Shown here in pieces: positions 55,687 through 63,975 of a DNA stretch of 64,000 nt. The stretch lies in the NCBI RefSeq assembly GCF_028623165.1, contig NZ_CP117772.1, positions 806,001-870,000 on the forward strand. Direction: 5' to 3'. Origin of the DNA: Nostoc sp. UHCC 0926 (GTDB lineage Bacteria; Cyanobacteriota; Cyanobacteriia; Cyanobacteriales; Nostocaceae). The translations under genes and the position numbers were made by a program. The stretch's first letter is position 1. The number at the start of each line of letters is the position of its first letter. A model generated the notes under the pieces. It made no database searches. It had not been told where the DNA came from and saw nothing but the letters and a program-made list of their open reading frames with translations.

Positions 55687-56187
55687 TTAATCAGAAGTTA
55701 GATGGTTCTCAGCCAAAAATTGCGTTTTTTCTGTTGTTTCGGGGTGGTAAATTTTGACCTGTTCAAGAAAACGAGATATCCAAGGTAAAGCCACCATAAT
55801 TGCTGTTAACACTAGTAAAAATATCGCTATTCCAAAAATTTGGTCACGGGGAATTTCGAGAACCCCACGTAAAATTACCTCTCTTAAAGCAGAAACAATA
55901 GTAATTTCTACTGCTGCGGTCACGGATGTTCTCTGTTGTTGTAGATGATCAATTAACAGGCGGAACAACTCTACTAAAATCAAAATGAACAGAATATCAG
56001 ATGTTACTTGCCGCAAATCCAAGGGATGCAAAAAGGAGAAGAACATATCTCCGAGTCGGATCAGCATCACACAGAATAAACCCAGGCAGAGAGAAATGAT
56101 AATAAAGTCTTGAAAAAACTCCAAGTTTCGGACAATTCTATTTCTTTGCAACCAGTTATTTAACTTTGAAGTTAGTCCTTTTAGCAT
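55687..56187 (-). CDS. PsiE-like membrane protein
   Basis: A 166-residue protein with four hydrophobic helices: FFQDFIIISLCLGLFCVMLIRL, ILFILILVELFRLLIDHL, EITIVSALREVILRGVLE and FGIAIFLLVLTAIMVALPWI. The pattern matches the phosphate-starvation-inducible PsiE family, whose function is unsettled. The ATG at 56187 is preferred over the upstream in-frame ATG at 56229 because it has agga 11 bases upstream and begins the conserved part (MLKGLTSK). It stands alone on the - strand. Confidence 0.78.
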   Translation of the reverse strand: MLKGLTSKLNNWLQRNRIVRNLEFFQDFIIISLCLGLFCVMLIRLGDMFFSFLHPLDLRQVTSDILFILILVELFRLLIDHLQQQRTSVTAAVEITIVSALREVILRGVLEIPRDQIFGIAIFLLVLTAIMVALPWISRFLEQVKIYHPETTEKTQFLAENHLTSD

Positions 56188-56329
56188 GGTATTTCCTAAT
56201 AGTCTAAATTCATTTATCTCCCTAACCAAAATAGTGCTGAGTATCTAGCGTCGATTACTCAGCACTCATAACTCGGTACTGTATGCAATCCCCATTATTT
56301 AGCTATGGGGTTCCATTCAGCCCTATTAA

Positions 56330-56560
56330 CTATTTTGCTCCGTTGGCGTCATGAGGTACAGGTTCTGCGGTTTTCATCTTGGATGCTGCGGTTGTTAAGC
56401 TATTCGTAGCCTTGATGATCTCTTGTAAGGTATCGTTAATCAGTTTTTCATCAGGGGGAGCTTCTAATAAGTAAGTTTCTATGAAAATCTCCACTCGATT
56501 CATAATTATTTTGGCTTGAGAGCGTAGTCTGTTGAGGTCTTTAGTAGACAAATTATTCAT
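56330..56560 (-). CDS. Small helical protein of unknown function
   Basis: A 76-residue protein with no recognised domain. It is mostly helical with regular hydrophobic spacing (DLNRLRSQAKIIMNRVEIFIETYLLE, then LINDTLQEIIKATNSLTTAASKM). The ATG at 56560 is favoured over the in-frame ATG at 56614 because aaggagc lies about 10 bases upstream of it. It is followed by about 100 bases of non-coding sequence before the PsiE-like gene. Confidence 0.6.
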   Translation of the reverse strand: MNNLSTKDLNRLRSQAKIIMNRVEIFIETYLLEAPPDEKLINDTLQEIIKATNSLTTAASKMKTAEPVPHDANGAK

Positions 56561-57099
56561 TGTTATGAAGCTCCTTTCTGTTTCGCTGGTTAATTCTACA
56601 TTTTTGGTCAGCAATTCTCATGACAAGAGCGATTCTTACAGTTCAGCCCTTTTTGGAGAGATAAAGCTTGCTGGAATACCCATTAAATCGTTCGCCTATT
56701 GACTGCTTAAATGCCTTCAGATTCCCCAAATTAGTACAAAGGTTTCAAGCAGGAGAATTGCTGAGGCTGGCGAGTTAGTGGTTCTATTTATTCCTTAGGA
56801 CTTACGCACTGAAATTATCTTTTAAGACTGGGTGTAGGGTTTCGAGTCTTTAGTGAAGCAGTAACAAGTCTTTAAGCGTCAGGAGCTTTGGTGCAGACAT
56901 CAGAAGTTATTCTTTAGTCCCTACTGCGCGTAGCTTGTTCTCAACTAGTACGCCACGGCGTAAATAGAGCAACCGTTTAAAATTCCTAAAAAGCCCATTC
57001 CATAATGCTTTTGACTTTTGGCTTTTGACTTCCGCCTTGCGGTACTAGGGGTACGGTGGATGCTTAGAATTCTCTGTGCCTTCTGGCTGCCAACTCCTT
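56561..57099. other. Gene-free region
   Basis: About 540 bases with no credible gene. A short cyanobacterial-type repeat (gcgtagcttgttctcaac, then tacgccacggcgtaa) lies near 56927-56962. Nothing else stands out. Confidence 0.4.
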
Positions 57100-57927
57100 T
57101 TATAGCAACTTTAAGCCGAAGTTGTTGAGAGTTTCACGTAAGTTTTTGCATCCTTTTAAATAGTCTAAAGTTGCGATCCGCTCGGCTGAGTTTTGCGACC
57201 AATCAACAGCAGCATTCATCTTTTGTTCAGTATAGAATTCCTTCATGATATCGTTGTAGTGAGCGATCGCTTCATCTTGTTCTGCCAATTTATAGGTTTC
57301 CCTGTGCAATACAGCTGACTGCGGTAAACGTGGCTTAATAGCAGGTTGTACCTCAGGATTGGGATAACCCACACACAATCCAAATACGGGGAACACAAAA
57401 GGTGGCAAATTTAGTAGTGTTGCTACCTCTTGCGTGTTATTGCGGATTGCGCCAATATATACCGTTCCCAAACCAACAGATTCAGCAGCTAGAGTGGCAT
57501 TTTGCGCTGCCACCGAGGCATCGACTATTGCTTTAAACAACAGTTCTATGTAATCCAGAGCCACATGAGGTAGTCCGCGACTGTCAGCAATATGAGCCAT
57601 CCGACCTAAATCTGCTAACCAAACCAAAAATACAGGAGCCTGGTTAACCCATACTTGGTTATTAGACAGCTTGCATAATTCTGCTTTGCGCTCTTGCTCT
57701 TCAACTGCTACCACACTCCAGGTTTGCAAATTAGCTGAACTAGCAGCAGATTGAGCAGCTGCAACTAGCCATTCCAGGGTTCCTGGTGGTAAAGGGTCAG
57801 ATAAATAAGACCGAACTGAACGGTGAGATAGCAGTGTTTCTAGAGAGTTATTCCAGTCAATTTCGTAATTAAAGGGAATCTCACCGTAGCGCGATCGCAA
57901 TAGTTTTGTAGGATTAGTCATGGTCAA
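57100..57927 (-). CDS. NfsA-like flavin-dependent nitroreductase
   Basis: A 275-residue FMN-dependent oxidoreductase. The FMN-binding motif SHRSVRSYLSDPLP lies near residue 34. AAQSAASSANLQTWSVVAV follows, then AESVGLGTVYIGAIRNN and FPVFGLCVGYPNPE, all typical of the oxygen-insensitive nitroreductase/flavin reductase fold. The C-terminal tail (YLKGCKNLRETLNNFG) is the NfsA-type extension. Such enzymes reduce nitro compounds, quinones or flavins using NADPH. The neighbours do not define a substrate. The start may be two codons later (MTNPTKLL). Confidence 0.88.
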   Translation of the reverse strand: MTMTNPTKLLRSRYGEIPFNYEIDWNNSLETLLSHRSVRSYLSDPLPPGTLEWLVAAAQSAASSANLQTWSVVAVEEQERKAELCKLSNNQVWVNQAPVFLVWLADLGRMAHIADSRGLPHVALDYIELLFKAIVDASVAAQNATLAAESVGLGTVYIGAIRNNTQEVATLLNLPPFVFPVFGLCVGYPNPEVQPAIKPRLPQSAVLHRETYKLAEQDEAIAHYNDIMKEFYTEQKMNAAVDWSQNSAERIATLDYLKGCKNLRETLNNFGLKLL

Positions 57928-58039
57928 CTTTTGAACTCCAACACTTTTTTACGATTTCAGAGGGATTATCAACGACGATAAATAAGCAGGACAAGGAAGA
58001 ACCAGAAAATCAGGAGGCTGATTTTCTGACAAAAGTAGA

Positions 58040-58168
58040 GAGATACTTGACCGTGCCAATTTTAGATTTTGGATTTTGGATTTTGGATTTTGGATTAAAA
58101 AAGTTTTTTGGCCAATTACCCTTGTAGTCTCTTTCAATCCAAAATTGCAAATCTAAAATCCAAAATTG
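58040..58168. repeat. ggatttt heptamer tandem repeat with inverted partner
   Basis: Near 58064-58096 attttgg units follow one another in tandem, and near 58135-58168 the reverse-complement ccaaaat/ctaaaat series occurs. Together they can form a long hairpin downstream of the nitroreductase start. This is typical Nostoc repeat DNA. Confidence 0.6.
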
Positions 58169-58176
58169 TTTGACTA

Positions 58177-58890
58177 CTACGCAGCTAACTGGGTTTCTCC
58201 TAAATCTGAAGTTAGGCGACTATTCCGAAAAAAAGCAACTCGTAAAGCTAGCCGACACTCAGATACAGGGCAAGTAAGCGGAGTTACCATATGCCAAGAA
58301 TTGTCAGAACGCACGATCACAACTGAGAAATCACTCAAGGGTAGAATATCTTGGAAGGCAGATTCCGGTTGGGAGTCTTTAAGAATTCGCAAACAGCCTC
58401 CCCAGTCTTCAGACCATTGTTGATTGAAAAATAGCAGATGAGTTAAAACTTTGTTCGGCTCATCTGTATGGGGGTGATGTAACTGTCCTAATTTATATCG
58501 GCGAAATCCAATATCCATTACACAGTTATTTAGTTCTAACCCAGACATTTCGGCTATTGCTTTGCGGTAAGAATCTGTCCACAGTCCTTCTATCAACTGT
58601 TGCCAGACATTACTAAGATGTCCCAAATCATAAGTAAGTCTGCCTTGTGCCATCCGCTGTCGCCAGCGATTATCACTAGATTTGAGCATCAAGGAAATAT
58701 CCTCGCTAGTGGCAAGCATCTTTCCCCAAGAGTATCCGTATCCCTCTCCCTCTGACAAACGAAACTCTTCGTAGGGAAAACTTACAGCTAGTTCTAAGCT
58801 TGCCTCAGTTGAGAGCAGGTTTTTTATCAAAGCCCAATTATATGGGGCTTTTTGCATTGCTGCGGTACGAATGGACTGAAAATTAAGCAT
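58177..58890 (-). CDS. 2OG-Fe(II) oxygenase, prolyl-hydroxylase-like
   Basis: A protein of about 237 residues with the double-stranded beta-helix oxygenase signature near the C-terminus: LHHPHTDEPNK (His-X-Asp), GGCLRILKDS, NSWHMVTPL (distal His) and SECRLALRVAFF (Arg for 2-oxoglutarate). The N-terminal part is helical (IKNLLSTEASLELAVSFP, SNVWQQLIEGL). The ATG at 58890 begins the likely conserved part; an in-frame ATG at 58953 would add 21 residues, and neither has a strong ribosome binding site. The target is unknown. It is followed by repeat DNA. Confidence 0.8.
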   Translation of the reverse strand: MLNFQSIRTAAMQKAPYNWALIKNLLSTEASLELAVSFPYEEFRLSEGEGYGYSWGKMLATSEDISLMLKSSDNRWRQRMAQGRLTYDLGHLSNVWQQLIEGLWTDSYRKAIAEMSGLELNNCVMDIGFRRYKLGQLHHPHTDEPNKVLTHLLFFNQQWSEDWGGCLRILKDSQPESAFQDILPLSDFSVVIVRSDNSWHMVTPLTCPVSECRLALRVAFFRNSRLTSDLGETQLAA

Positions 58891-58998
58891 GGTAGAAAAA
58901 AAATGCTTTAGTAGAATTGACCAATCCTGACTACCCTGGACATCAAGTCGCATTGGAGCATCAAAAATCTGACTTACCTCTGCATCAAGAAACTCTGC

Positions 58999-59196
58999 TC
59001 AAAGTAAGTCAAGATCAACCTCCCCAGAATCAAACTGCTTCCCTTGCTGTTTTCGTAATTTTGTTTTGAGACTACGTAACAAGGAGCGTAACACATCAGT
59101 CTTAGTGTGTTGGAACCGCTGGCAGTACTGTTCCAGAAATTGCAGTTCTTCTGAAGACAATTGAAACGTTATCCATCCTTGCTCTTTTCTTGGCAT
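58999..59196 (-). CDS. Small CopG-like DNA-binding protein
   Basis: A 65-residue protein beginning MPRKEQGWITFQLSSEELQ with QRFQHTKTDVLRSLLRSLKTKL. A short N-terminal strand followed by two helices and a basic patch fits a ribbon-helix-helix (CopG/MetJ-type) regulator, but the match is loose. An earlier in-frame start at 59208 adds four residues. It may control the adjacent oxygenase gene, 45 bases downstream on the same strand; this is inference. Confidence 0.6.
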   Translation of the reverse strand: MPRKEQGWITFQLSSEELQFLEQYCQRFQHTKTDVLRSLLRSLKTKLRKQQGKQFDSGEVDLDLL

Positions 59197-59244
59197 AGCT
59201 ACTACCAATTATGTTGGTAATATTCTAGCAGTTGGTACAATAAT

Positions 59245-59282
59245 TGCGATGCCTGCGGCGGGCTGCGCCTACGCTAACCAGA
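59245..59282. repeat. GC-rich cyanobacterial short repeat
   Basis: Contains gcgatgcctgcggcgggctg followed by cgcctacgctaacc, a form of short interspersed repeat common in Nostoc-type genomes. It lies between nifV and the CopG-like gene. Confidence 0.5.
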
Positions 59283-59428
59283 GACGAAATTGTTATGCGT
59301 TCTTAACCAACTTCACTTTTGATTCAAGTCTTTTCTGGTCAAACTGACTGAAAGCTTACAAGTTGATGTACTTACGTTTTAATGGTTAAAAGCACAATGC
59401 AACTTAATGTTTCAGTAAATGTGTGCGT

Positions 59429-60565
59429 TCACCCTTGGGGAACTAAACTCAGGAGTTCTTCAACCGTGAGACTGCGCTTAACTTTTACTGACTGATGCTT
59501 TACAGCATCTAGCACTGATTGAATTTCTGGCTGACTGAGCGTGATTCCATGTTCTTGCAGCACACTGAATATCAGATGCCGACCGGAATGTTTGCCTACA
59601 ACAAGGCGACGTTCCCAACCAACATCTTCCGGTGCAAACGGTTCGTAAGTGCCCGGATTTTGCAACACACCATGAGCATGAATGCCTGATTCGTGTGCGA
59701 AGGTATTTTCACCCACGATCGCTTTCCAGGGAGGAACCGGCCAGTTGGCAGCTTTTGCAACTAACCGAGACAATTCCAACAGCCGTTTTGTATCAATGCC
59801 CGTTGGGACACCGTAGATGTGTTTTAGTGCCATCACAATTTCTTCCAGCGCCGCATTCCCTGCCCGTTCACCAATCCCGTTTACCGTGGTATTAACCGAT
59901 TGCGCCCCTGCTTCAAGACCAGCCAACGAGTTCGCCATTGCCAGTCCAAAGTCATTGTGGGTGTGCATTTCTATGGGAATGAATAAATGATGCACAAGAG
60001 AGCGAACTTTGCTGTAAGTAGTCAGAGGATCGAGAATTCCTACAGTGTCACAGAAGCGAAACCGGAAAGCTCCCAACTCTTGAGCATAAAACGCCACATC
60101 CAGCAGAAAAGATTCATCGGCTCTAGAGGAATCTTCTCCACCAACAGATACAGATAAACCGCGATCGCAAGCGAAATTTATCGCATCCCGCAAAAGGTTC
60201 AGCATTTTCTGCTGATTGCCGCCAAACTTGGCGGCAATCTGAATTTCTGAAACAGGAACGGAAATATGCACTCGCTCCAAACCACAATCTATCGATGCCT
60301 GAATATCAGACAAATTAGCACGGTTCCAGCCCAGTAATTTGGCGTTTAATCCCAGATTGGCAATGGCTCGGATCGACTCTGCCTCTTCTTGCCCCATTGC
60401 CGGAACGCCAATTTCCAATTCTGGAACACCAATGGCATCAAGAAAGGTGGCGATCGCAATTTTTTCTTCAACATTAAAGGCTACACCTGCCGCTTGTTCG
60501 CCATCTCTTAAGGTTGTATCGTTGATTTGAATGGGATGTTTGTTCATGGTAAAGTGATGATTCAT
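59429..60565 (-). CDS. nifV: Homocitrate synthase NifV
   Basis: A protein of about 378 residues of the DRE-TIM metallolyase family. It condenses acetyl-CoA with 2-oxoglutarate to homocitrate, the organic ligand of the nitrogenase cofactor. Visible motifs are INDTTLRDGEQAAGVAF (metal-binding and catalytic Arg-Asp), MHTHNDFGLAMAN (metal His), GIGERAGNAALEE and HAHGVLQNPGTYEP. The length fits NifV and lacks the LeuA regulatory domain. The start may be the internal ATG at 60547 (MNKHPIQIN); neither start has a clear ribosome binding site. A nitrogenase Fe-protein homologue lies 2.6 kb upstream on the same strand, which supports a nif role. Confidence 0.93.
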   Translation of the reverse strand: MNHHFTMNKHPIQINDTTLRDGEQAAGVAFNVEEKIAIATFLDAIGVPELEIGVPAMGQEEAESIRAIANLGLNAKLLGWNRANLSDIQASIDCGLERVHISVPVSEIQIAAKFGGNQQKMLNLLRDAINFACDRGLSVSVGGEDSSRADESFLLDVAFYAQELGAFRFRFCDTVGILDPLTTYSKVRSLVHHLFIPIEMHTHNDFGLAMANSLAGLEAGAQSVNTTVNGIGERAGNAALEEIVMALKHIYGVPTGIDTKRLLELSRLVAKAANWPVPPWKAIVGENTFAHESGIHAHGVLQNPGTYEPFAPEDVGWERRLVVGKHSGRHLIFSVLQEHGITLSQPEIQSVLDAVKHQSVKVKRSLTVEELLSLVPQG

Positions 60566-60863
60566 GAGCAGCTAATTTGTTGTGTGATTTTGATTTACTT
60601 GAGGAATTCCTAATTGAGTTACAGAGCAACTAATTTGAGTTGTAGAAACTAAAAGACATATTCCTTAGTCATAAGGTAATAATTACGAATTACATTAGCA
60701 CACCGTAAAGCCTTCTCTTCTCCCTACAGCCCTTCTCAAGACAGGAGACGCTCTTGCGTTCGGGCATCCTACGGCAGGTGTTAGCCTCTCCCTTTGGGAA
60801 AAGGGGATATGCCAAGGGTGAACGAGTGTCATTACGAATTACGAATTACGTTGACACTCCACC
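60566..60863. repeat. Repeat-filled gap between the XRE regulator and nifV
   Basis: About 300 bases with a stretch of attacgaattacga units near 60833-60850, gtaataattacgaattac near 60677, and a GC-rich block (gacgctcttgcgttcgggca near 60747). No gene is seen. It must carry the nifV promoter if nifV is not read through. Confidence 0.5.
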
Positions 60864-62285
60864 CTAAATATTCGCTACAACTTCCCCAATATTGCTGATG
60901 TCATAGCCGCCGAGAACCTCTAATTGCGATTGGACTAGCCGATGTCCCAAGGTACTGAGCAATTGCTGTACTGGTATTTCTTCCAAGTATTCTTTGAGAA
61001 TCACCAAGTCGTATCGCGATCGATGTAGGGGAATAAATCCCAACCCAAAGGCAGCAGCTACAGATGCCGTACTGACACCTGCATCAGCAATTCCTGACAC
61101 TACGGATAGAGCGATATCTTGATGGTTGTAGACGATATGGTCAAATCCTTTAACTGTGTGCAATGATATCTGTTCTTCTTGGAGTTTGCGTTCCAAAAGC
61201 ATACGACTACCACAACCTAATTCACGGTTAACAATAGTTATTCCTAATTCTACTAAGTCGCTGACTGTTTTGATTCCCTTTGGGTTTCCTGGTGGGACTA
61301 AAAGTCCTTCTTCCCAAACTCCAAGGGTAATTAAAACTGCACTTCTACCAGCTAAAGCTTGCCGTACAAAGGGAATGTTATGTTCTCCAGTTTCCGGATC
61401 GTACAGGTGCATCCCAGCGATATGAATTTCACCTCGGCACAGACTACGCAATGCTGTCATACTGTTGGCGAAAATATGATGAACTCTCAGTTGCGGATGC
61501 CGACGTTCAGCTGCTCTTGCCCAGAGGGAAATCATCGGCGTACAACCAGCAATCACAACTGTATTTTCCAATTTATCGATATCATCAAGCAGCCGAACCA
61601 GAACTTTATTTCTACCTGTTTGGTTCTGTAATTCACTCTCCAGATACTCTGCCTTAACCCCACCGGAGAACGGCAGTGTGCTTATACCTCTTAACCCTTT
61701 CGCCAGTTTATCAACAGGGGAAACCTTGGAAAGTTCTGAATTGGAGCTTCCTTTGCTCAGACTTCTTTTTGCAACGGGATGCCTCACCGCAACTGCTTCA
61801 CCCTCCAGGTTCAGCAGTTTGTTTATGTCGGGGAACCCGTCCACCCTTACGGGTGACGCTCCTACGTCGCTACCGCTTGCGCTAACGCCACTCCCTACAA
61901 CGGGGTGGCTCACCGCAACTACTTCACCATCAGCCGGAATCATTTCGATGCGAAAGGCATCGTTCCCAACCAGGGGATAAGCTATCCATTTACCACCAAC
62001 CCGCGCTAGACTAACTCGCAATTGCTGTCCGCTCTTGACTGGTTTGCTAAGAACTGCTTGAACTTCTGGTAAATCTTCCTCAAAGCAGAATAAGTCTTTG
62101 ACTGGGCAGCCAAGCGCCTTGGCTAAACGCAGTGATATAGCAACTGAAGGAGCATATTGTCCCGATTCCACACCACCAATACTCTGACGGGTTACACCAG
62201 CCTTGTTAGCTAAATCCTGCTGACTCATGCCCAAGCGAGTTCTAATTGACTTCAGGTTGTTGCAAAGATTCACGTCTAGTTTCAT
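60864..62285 (-). CDS. XRE-family regulator with C-terminal substrate-binding domain
   Basis: A 473-residue transcription regulator. The N-terminal Cro/CI helix-turn-helix (LGMSQQDLANKAGVTRQSIGGVESGQ) is followed by a variable linker and then, from about residue 235, a periplasmic-binding-protein-like domain (VVIAGCTPMISLWARAAERR, VRQALAGRSAVLITLGVWEE, VNRELGCGSRMLLERKLQ, AAFGLGFIPLHRSRYDLVIL). Such proteins sense small ligands, among them oxyanions such as molybdate. XRE-type repressors of vanadium nitrogenase genes are known in Anabaena variabilis, so a metal-responsive role here is plausible but not shown. The linker carries a 126-base in-frame duplication. The location beside nifV and an Fe-protein gene supports regulation of nitrogen fixation. 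Confidence 0.82.
   Translation of the reverse strand: MKLDVNLCNNLKSIRTRLGMSQQDLANKAGVTRQSIGGVESGQYAPSVAISLRLAKALGCPVKDLFCFEEDLPEVQAVLSKPVKSGQQLRVSLARVGGKWIAYPLVGNDAFRIEMIPADGEVVAVSHPVVGSGVSASGSDVGASPVRVDGFPDINKLLNLEGEAVAVRHPVAKRSLSKGSSNSELSKVSPVDKLAKGLRGISTLPFSGGVKAEYLESELQNQTGRNKVLVRLLDDIDKLENTVVIAGCTPMISLWARAAERRHPQLRVHHIFANSMTALRSLCRGEIHIAGMHLYDPETGEHNIPFVRQALAGRSAVLITLGVWEEGLLVPPGNPKGIKTVSDLVELGITIVNRELGCGSRMLLERKLQEEQISLHTVKGFDHIVYNHQDIALSVVSGIADAGVSTASVAAAFGLGFIPLHRSRYDLVILKEYLEEIPVQQLLSTLGHRLVQSQLEVLGGYDISNIGEVVANI
61772..61932. repeat. 126-base in-frame duplication inside the XRE regulator linker
   Basis: A 35-base segment at 61772-61806 recurs at 61898-61932 with a few mismatches; both contain ctcaccgcaact. 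The spacing of 126 bases is 42 codons, so the frame stays open, and the protein carries GEAVAVRHPVA and GEVVAVSHPVV in order. The spacer is GC-rich interspersed-repeat DNA (cctacgtcgctaccgcttgc). Confidence 0.7.
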
Positions 62286-62596
62286 GAGACTGTATCTCTC
62301 CGTTAGAAAAAGCCGTAGCGGACAAACCTAATCTGTTAGGGCAATAGCAAGGTTTTCTAGTTTTTGGCGTTTTTGTTGAAAGGCATATTGATGTTTTGAC
62401 AATTTCGGTGATTTTCCGCAAGCATAACGTGCATTTAGCTAATATACTTGCCTTTTTGGATACTATTTGGCGATCGCTTTTTGATCATCTGCGAACCAAG
62501 TCGGTGATCACCAAGAGAAAATGCTCAAATTCCAAGGCATCAAGTATCTACAAACTCTCAGCATTCGTGTACTATTTTGCTGCGATAACCCAACTT
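62286..62596. other. Non-coding region upstream of the XRE regulator
   Basis: About 310 bases with no gene. It should hold the regulator promoter. It contains an HIP1 octamer near 62471 and the small palindrome at 62327-62340. Confidence 0.4.
62327..62340. promoter_or_regulatory. Candidate autoregulatory operator
   Basis: CCTAA-TCTG-TTAGG is a perfect inverted repeat centred about 48 bases upstream of the regulator start. Its size and place fit an XRE-type operator, but short arms like these also arise by chance. Confidence 0.3.
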
Positions 62597-62983
62597 TTAA
62601 TCCGAGTGCGGTAAGTCCTGATCTAAATACCAATTGCCTTTTCTAGTGGGCACCGCCACCCACTGGAGTTCCAACCAGAGAGTGGGGTTCTTTTCCTTCA
62701 ACCTTGAGGCGGGATCGCGAATTATGCGTGTAGCGTTTATGCAAACAGCGTCCGATAGCCCCAAATCTTGGGCAACGCCTCTGAAAATGTCTTTGTAGGC
62801 ATTGATTGAAGCAAACAGCATGTTAGGATAAAATACAACAAAATGTTGTATAAGTTTCGGGGGGCAGCCCCAGTAGGAGTTTACGAGTTCGACGTGGCAG
62901 TACTGGAGCAGCTCGCCGAGTTTGGGACAGCGCCCCTGAGCTACGGTGATAAATTTTTGGACTAAAACCTCTTCAGTCAACAT
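62597..62983 (-). CDS. Unknown 128-residue protein beside the Fe-protein gene
   Basis: A protein I do not recognise. It has four Cys (GRCPKL, QYCHVE, WGCPPK and AVCINA), a helical middle (AYKDIFRGVAQDLGLSD) and an aromatic C-terminal stretch (PTLWLELQWVAVPTRKGNWYLDQ). It is not the VnfG/AnfG delta subunit as far as I can judge: size is similar but the sequence pattern is not. The start is firmly supported by aaggag about 11 bases upstream. It follows the Fe-protein gene by about 170 bases on the same strand. Confidence 0.7.
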   Translation of the reverse strand: MLTEEVLVQKFITVAQGRCPKLGELLQYCHVELVNSYWGCPPKLIQHFVVFYPNMLFASINAYKDIFRGVAQDLGLSDAVCINATRIIRDPASRLKEKNPTLWLELQWVAVPTRKGNWYLDQDLPHSD

Positions 62984-63150
62984 AATAAGTTCTACTCCTT
63001 CAATGAGGTAGACAAATTTTGGCGTGGTTGAGAATGCCCATTTCTCAGATGGTGGTAAGAAACTTACGCAGTTTTTTCTGCTTTTTCAAGTAAGAGGTTG
63101 CCAATTGCTCCAGACACTTTGGTATGAGGGATAACCCCTACTGCATCGTC

Positions 63151-63975
63151 TTAGTCAAACAACCCAAACCTTACCAGCAGTTCCTCAAGCTGATCGTTAG
63201 ACATAGATTTCGGAGTCACAAAATCTCTGTTCTTGTCTATCGTGGTTGCCAGGTTGCGATAGTGCTGCGCCTGTTCAGACTCAGGAGCATATTCAATCAC
63301 TGTCTTGCGGTGGAACTCTGCTCGTTGCACCATGTTGTCTCTGGGTATAGAGTAGATCATTTGAGTCCCCAGTTTCTCTGCCAGAGCTTTGATCAAATCA
63401 TCTTCCTGATCGACTTTGCGAGAGTTGCAGATCAATCCTCCCAGACGTATACCGCCTATAGAAGCATACTTCTGAATGCTTCGGCAAATGTTATTGACGG
63501 TATACATTGCCATAATTTCCTCAGAAGTGATAATGTAAACTTCTTGAGCTTTGCGTTCACGAATGGGCATGACAAATCCACCGCACACTACGTCACCCAG
63601 ACCATCATAAAATGTATAATCAAGTCTAACTGCATCATCATAGGCACCAAGTTGTTCCAGCAACCCGATTGATGTCAGAATGCCTCGACCTGTACATCCC
63701 ACACCAGGTTCCGGCCCGCCTGATTCCACACACAGCGTCTTCCCCCATCCTTCCTGGCGAAAGTCTTCCAGATTGACATCTTCTTCTTCTTTACGCAACG
63801 TGTCGAGTACAATCTTCTGGTGGAATCCCCCCAATAGGAGCCGGGTAGAGTCTGCTTTCGAGTCACACCCTACAACCATCACTTTGCGACCCACATCAGT
63901 CAGTCCAGCTACTACATTTTGAGTCGTTGTGGATTTGCCAACTCCCCCTCTTCCATAAATAGCGATTTTTCGCAT
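63151..63975 (-). CDS. Divergent nitrogenase iron-protein homologue (NifH/VnfH family)
   Basis: A 274-residue protein of the dinitrogenase reductase family, normally an ATP-driven electron donor to nitrogenase. Both 4Fe-4S cluster Cys are kept (ESGGPEPGVGCTGRG, DVVCGGFVMPIR), as is the ADP-ribosylation-type Arg. It departs from NifH and VnfH at usually invariant places. The Walker A is GRGGVGKST, with Arg for the signature Lys. Switch I is GCDSKADSTR, with Ser for Pro. Switch II is DGLGD, with Gly for Val. A clear gagg ribosome binding site stands just before the ATG. The gene order with nifV and a regulator supports a nitrogen-fixation link. Which nitrogenase it would serve cannot be told. 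Confidence 0.9.
   Translation of the reverse strand: MRKIAIYGRGGVGKSTTTQNVVAGLTDVGRKVMVVGCDSKADSTRLLLGGFHQKIVLDTLRKEEEDVNLEDFRQEGWGKTLCVESGGPEPGVGCTGRGILTSIGLLEQLGAYDDAVRLDYTFYDGLGDVVCGGFVMPIRERKAQEVYIITSEEIMAMYTVNNICRSIQKYASIGGIRLGGLICNSRKVDQEDDLIKALAEKLGTQMIYSIPRDNMVQRAEFHRKTVIEYAPESEQAQHYRNLATTIDKNRDFVTPKSMSNDQLEELLVRFGLFD

Noticed and set aside
62597..62983. Nitrogenase delta subunit (VnfG/AnfG)
   Set aside because: Similar size but no match to the CLWQF...R.WDR pattern of that family.
63124..63672. 182-codon + strand frame
   Set aside because: Lies antisense within the Fe-protein gene, whose own frame has strong family motifs; this one has none.
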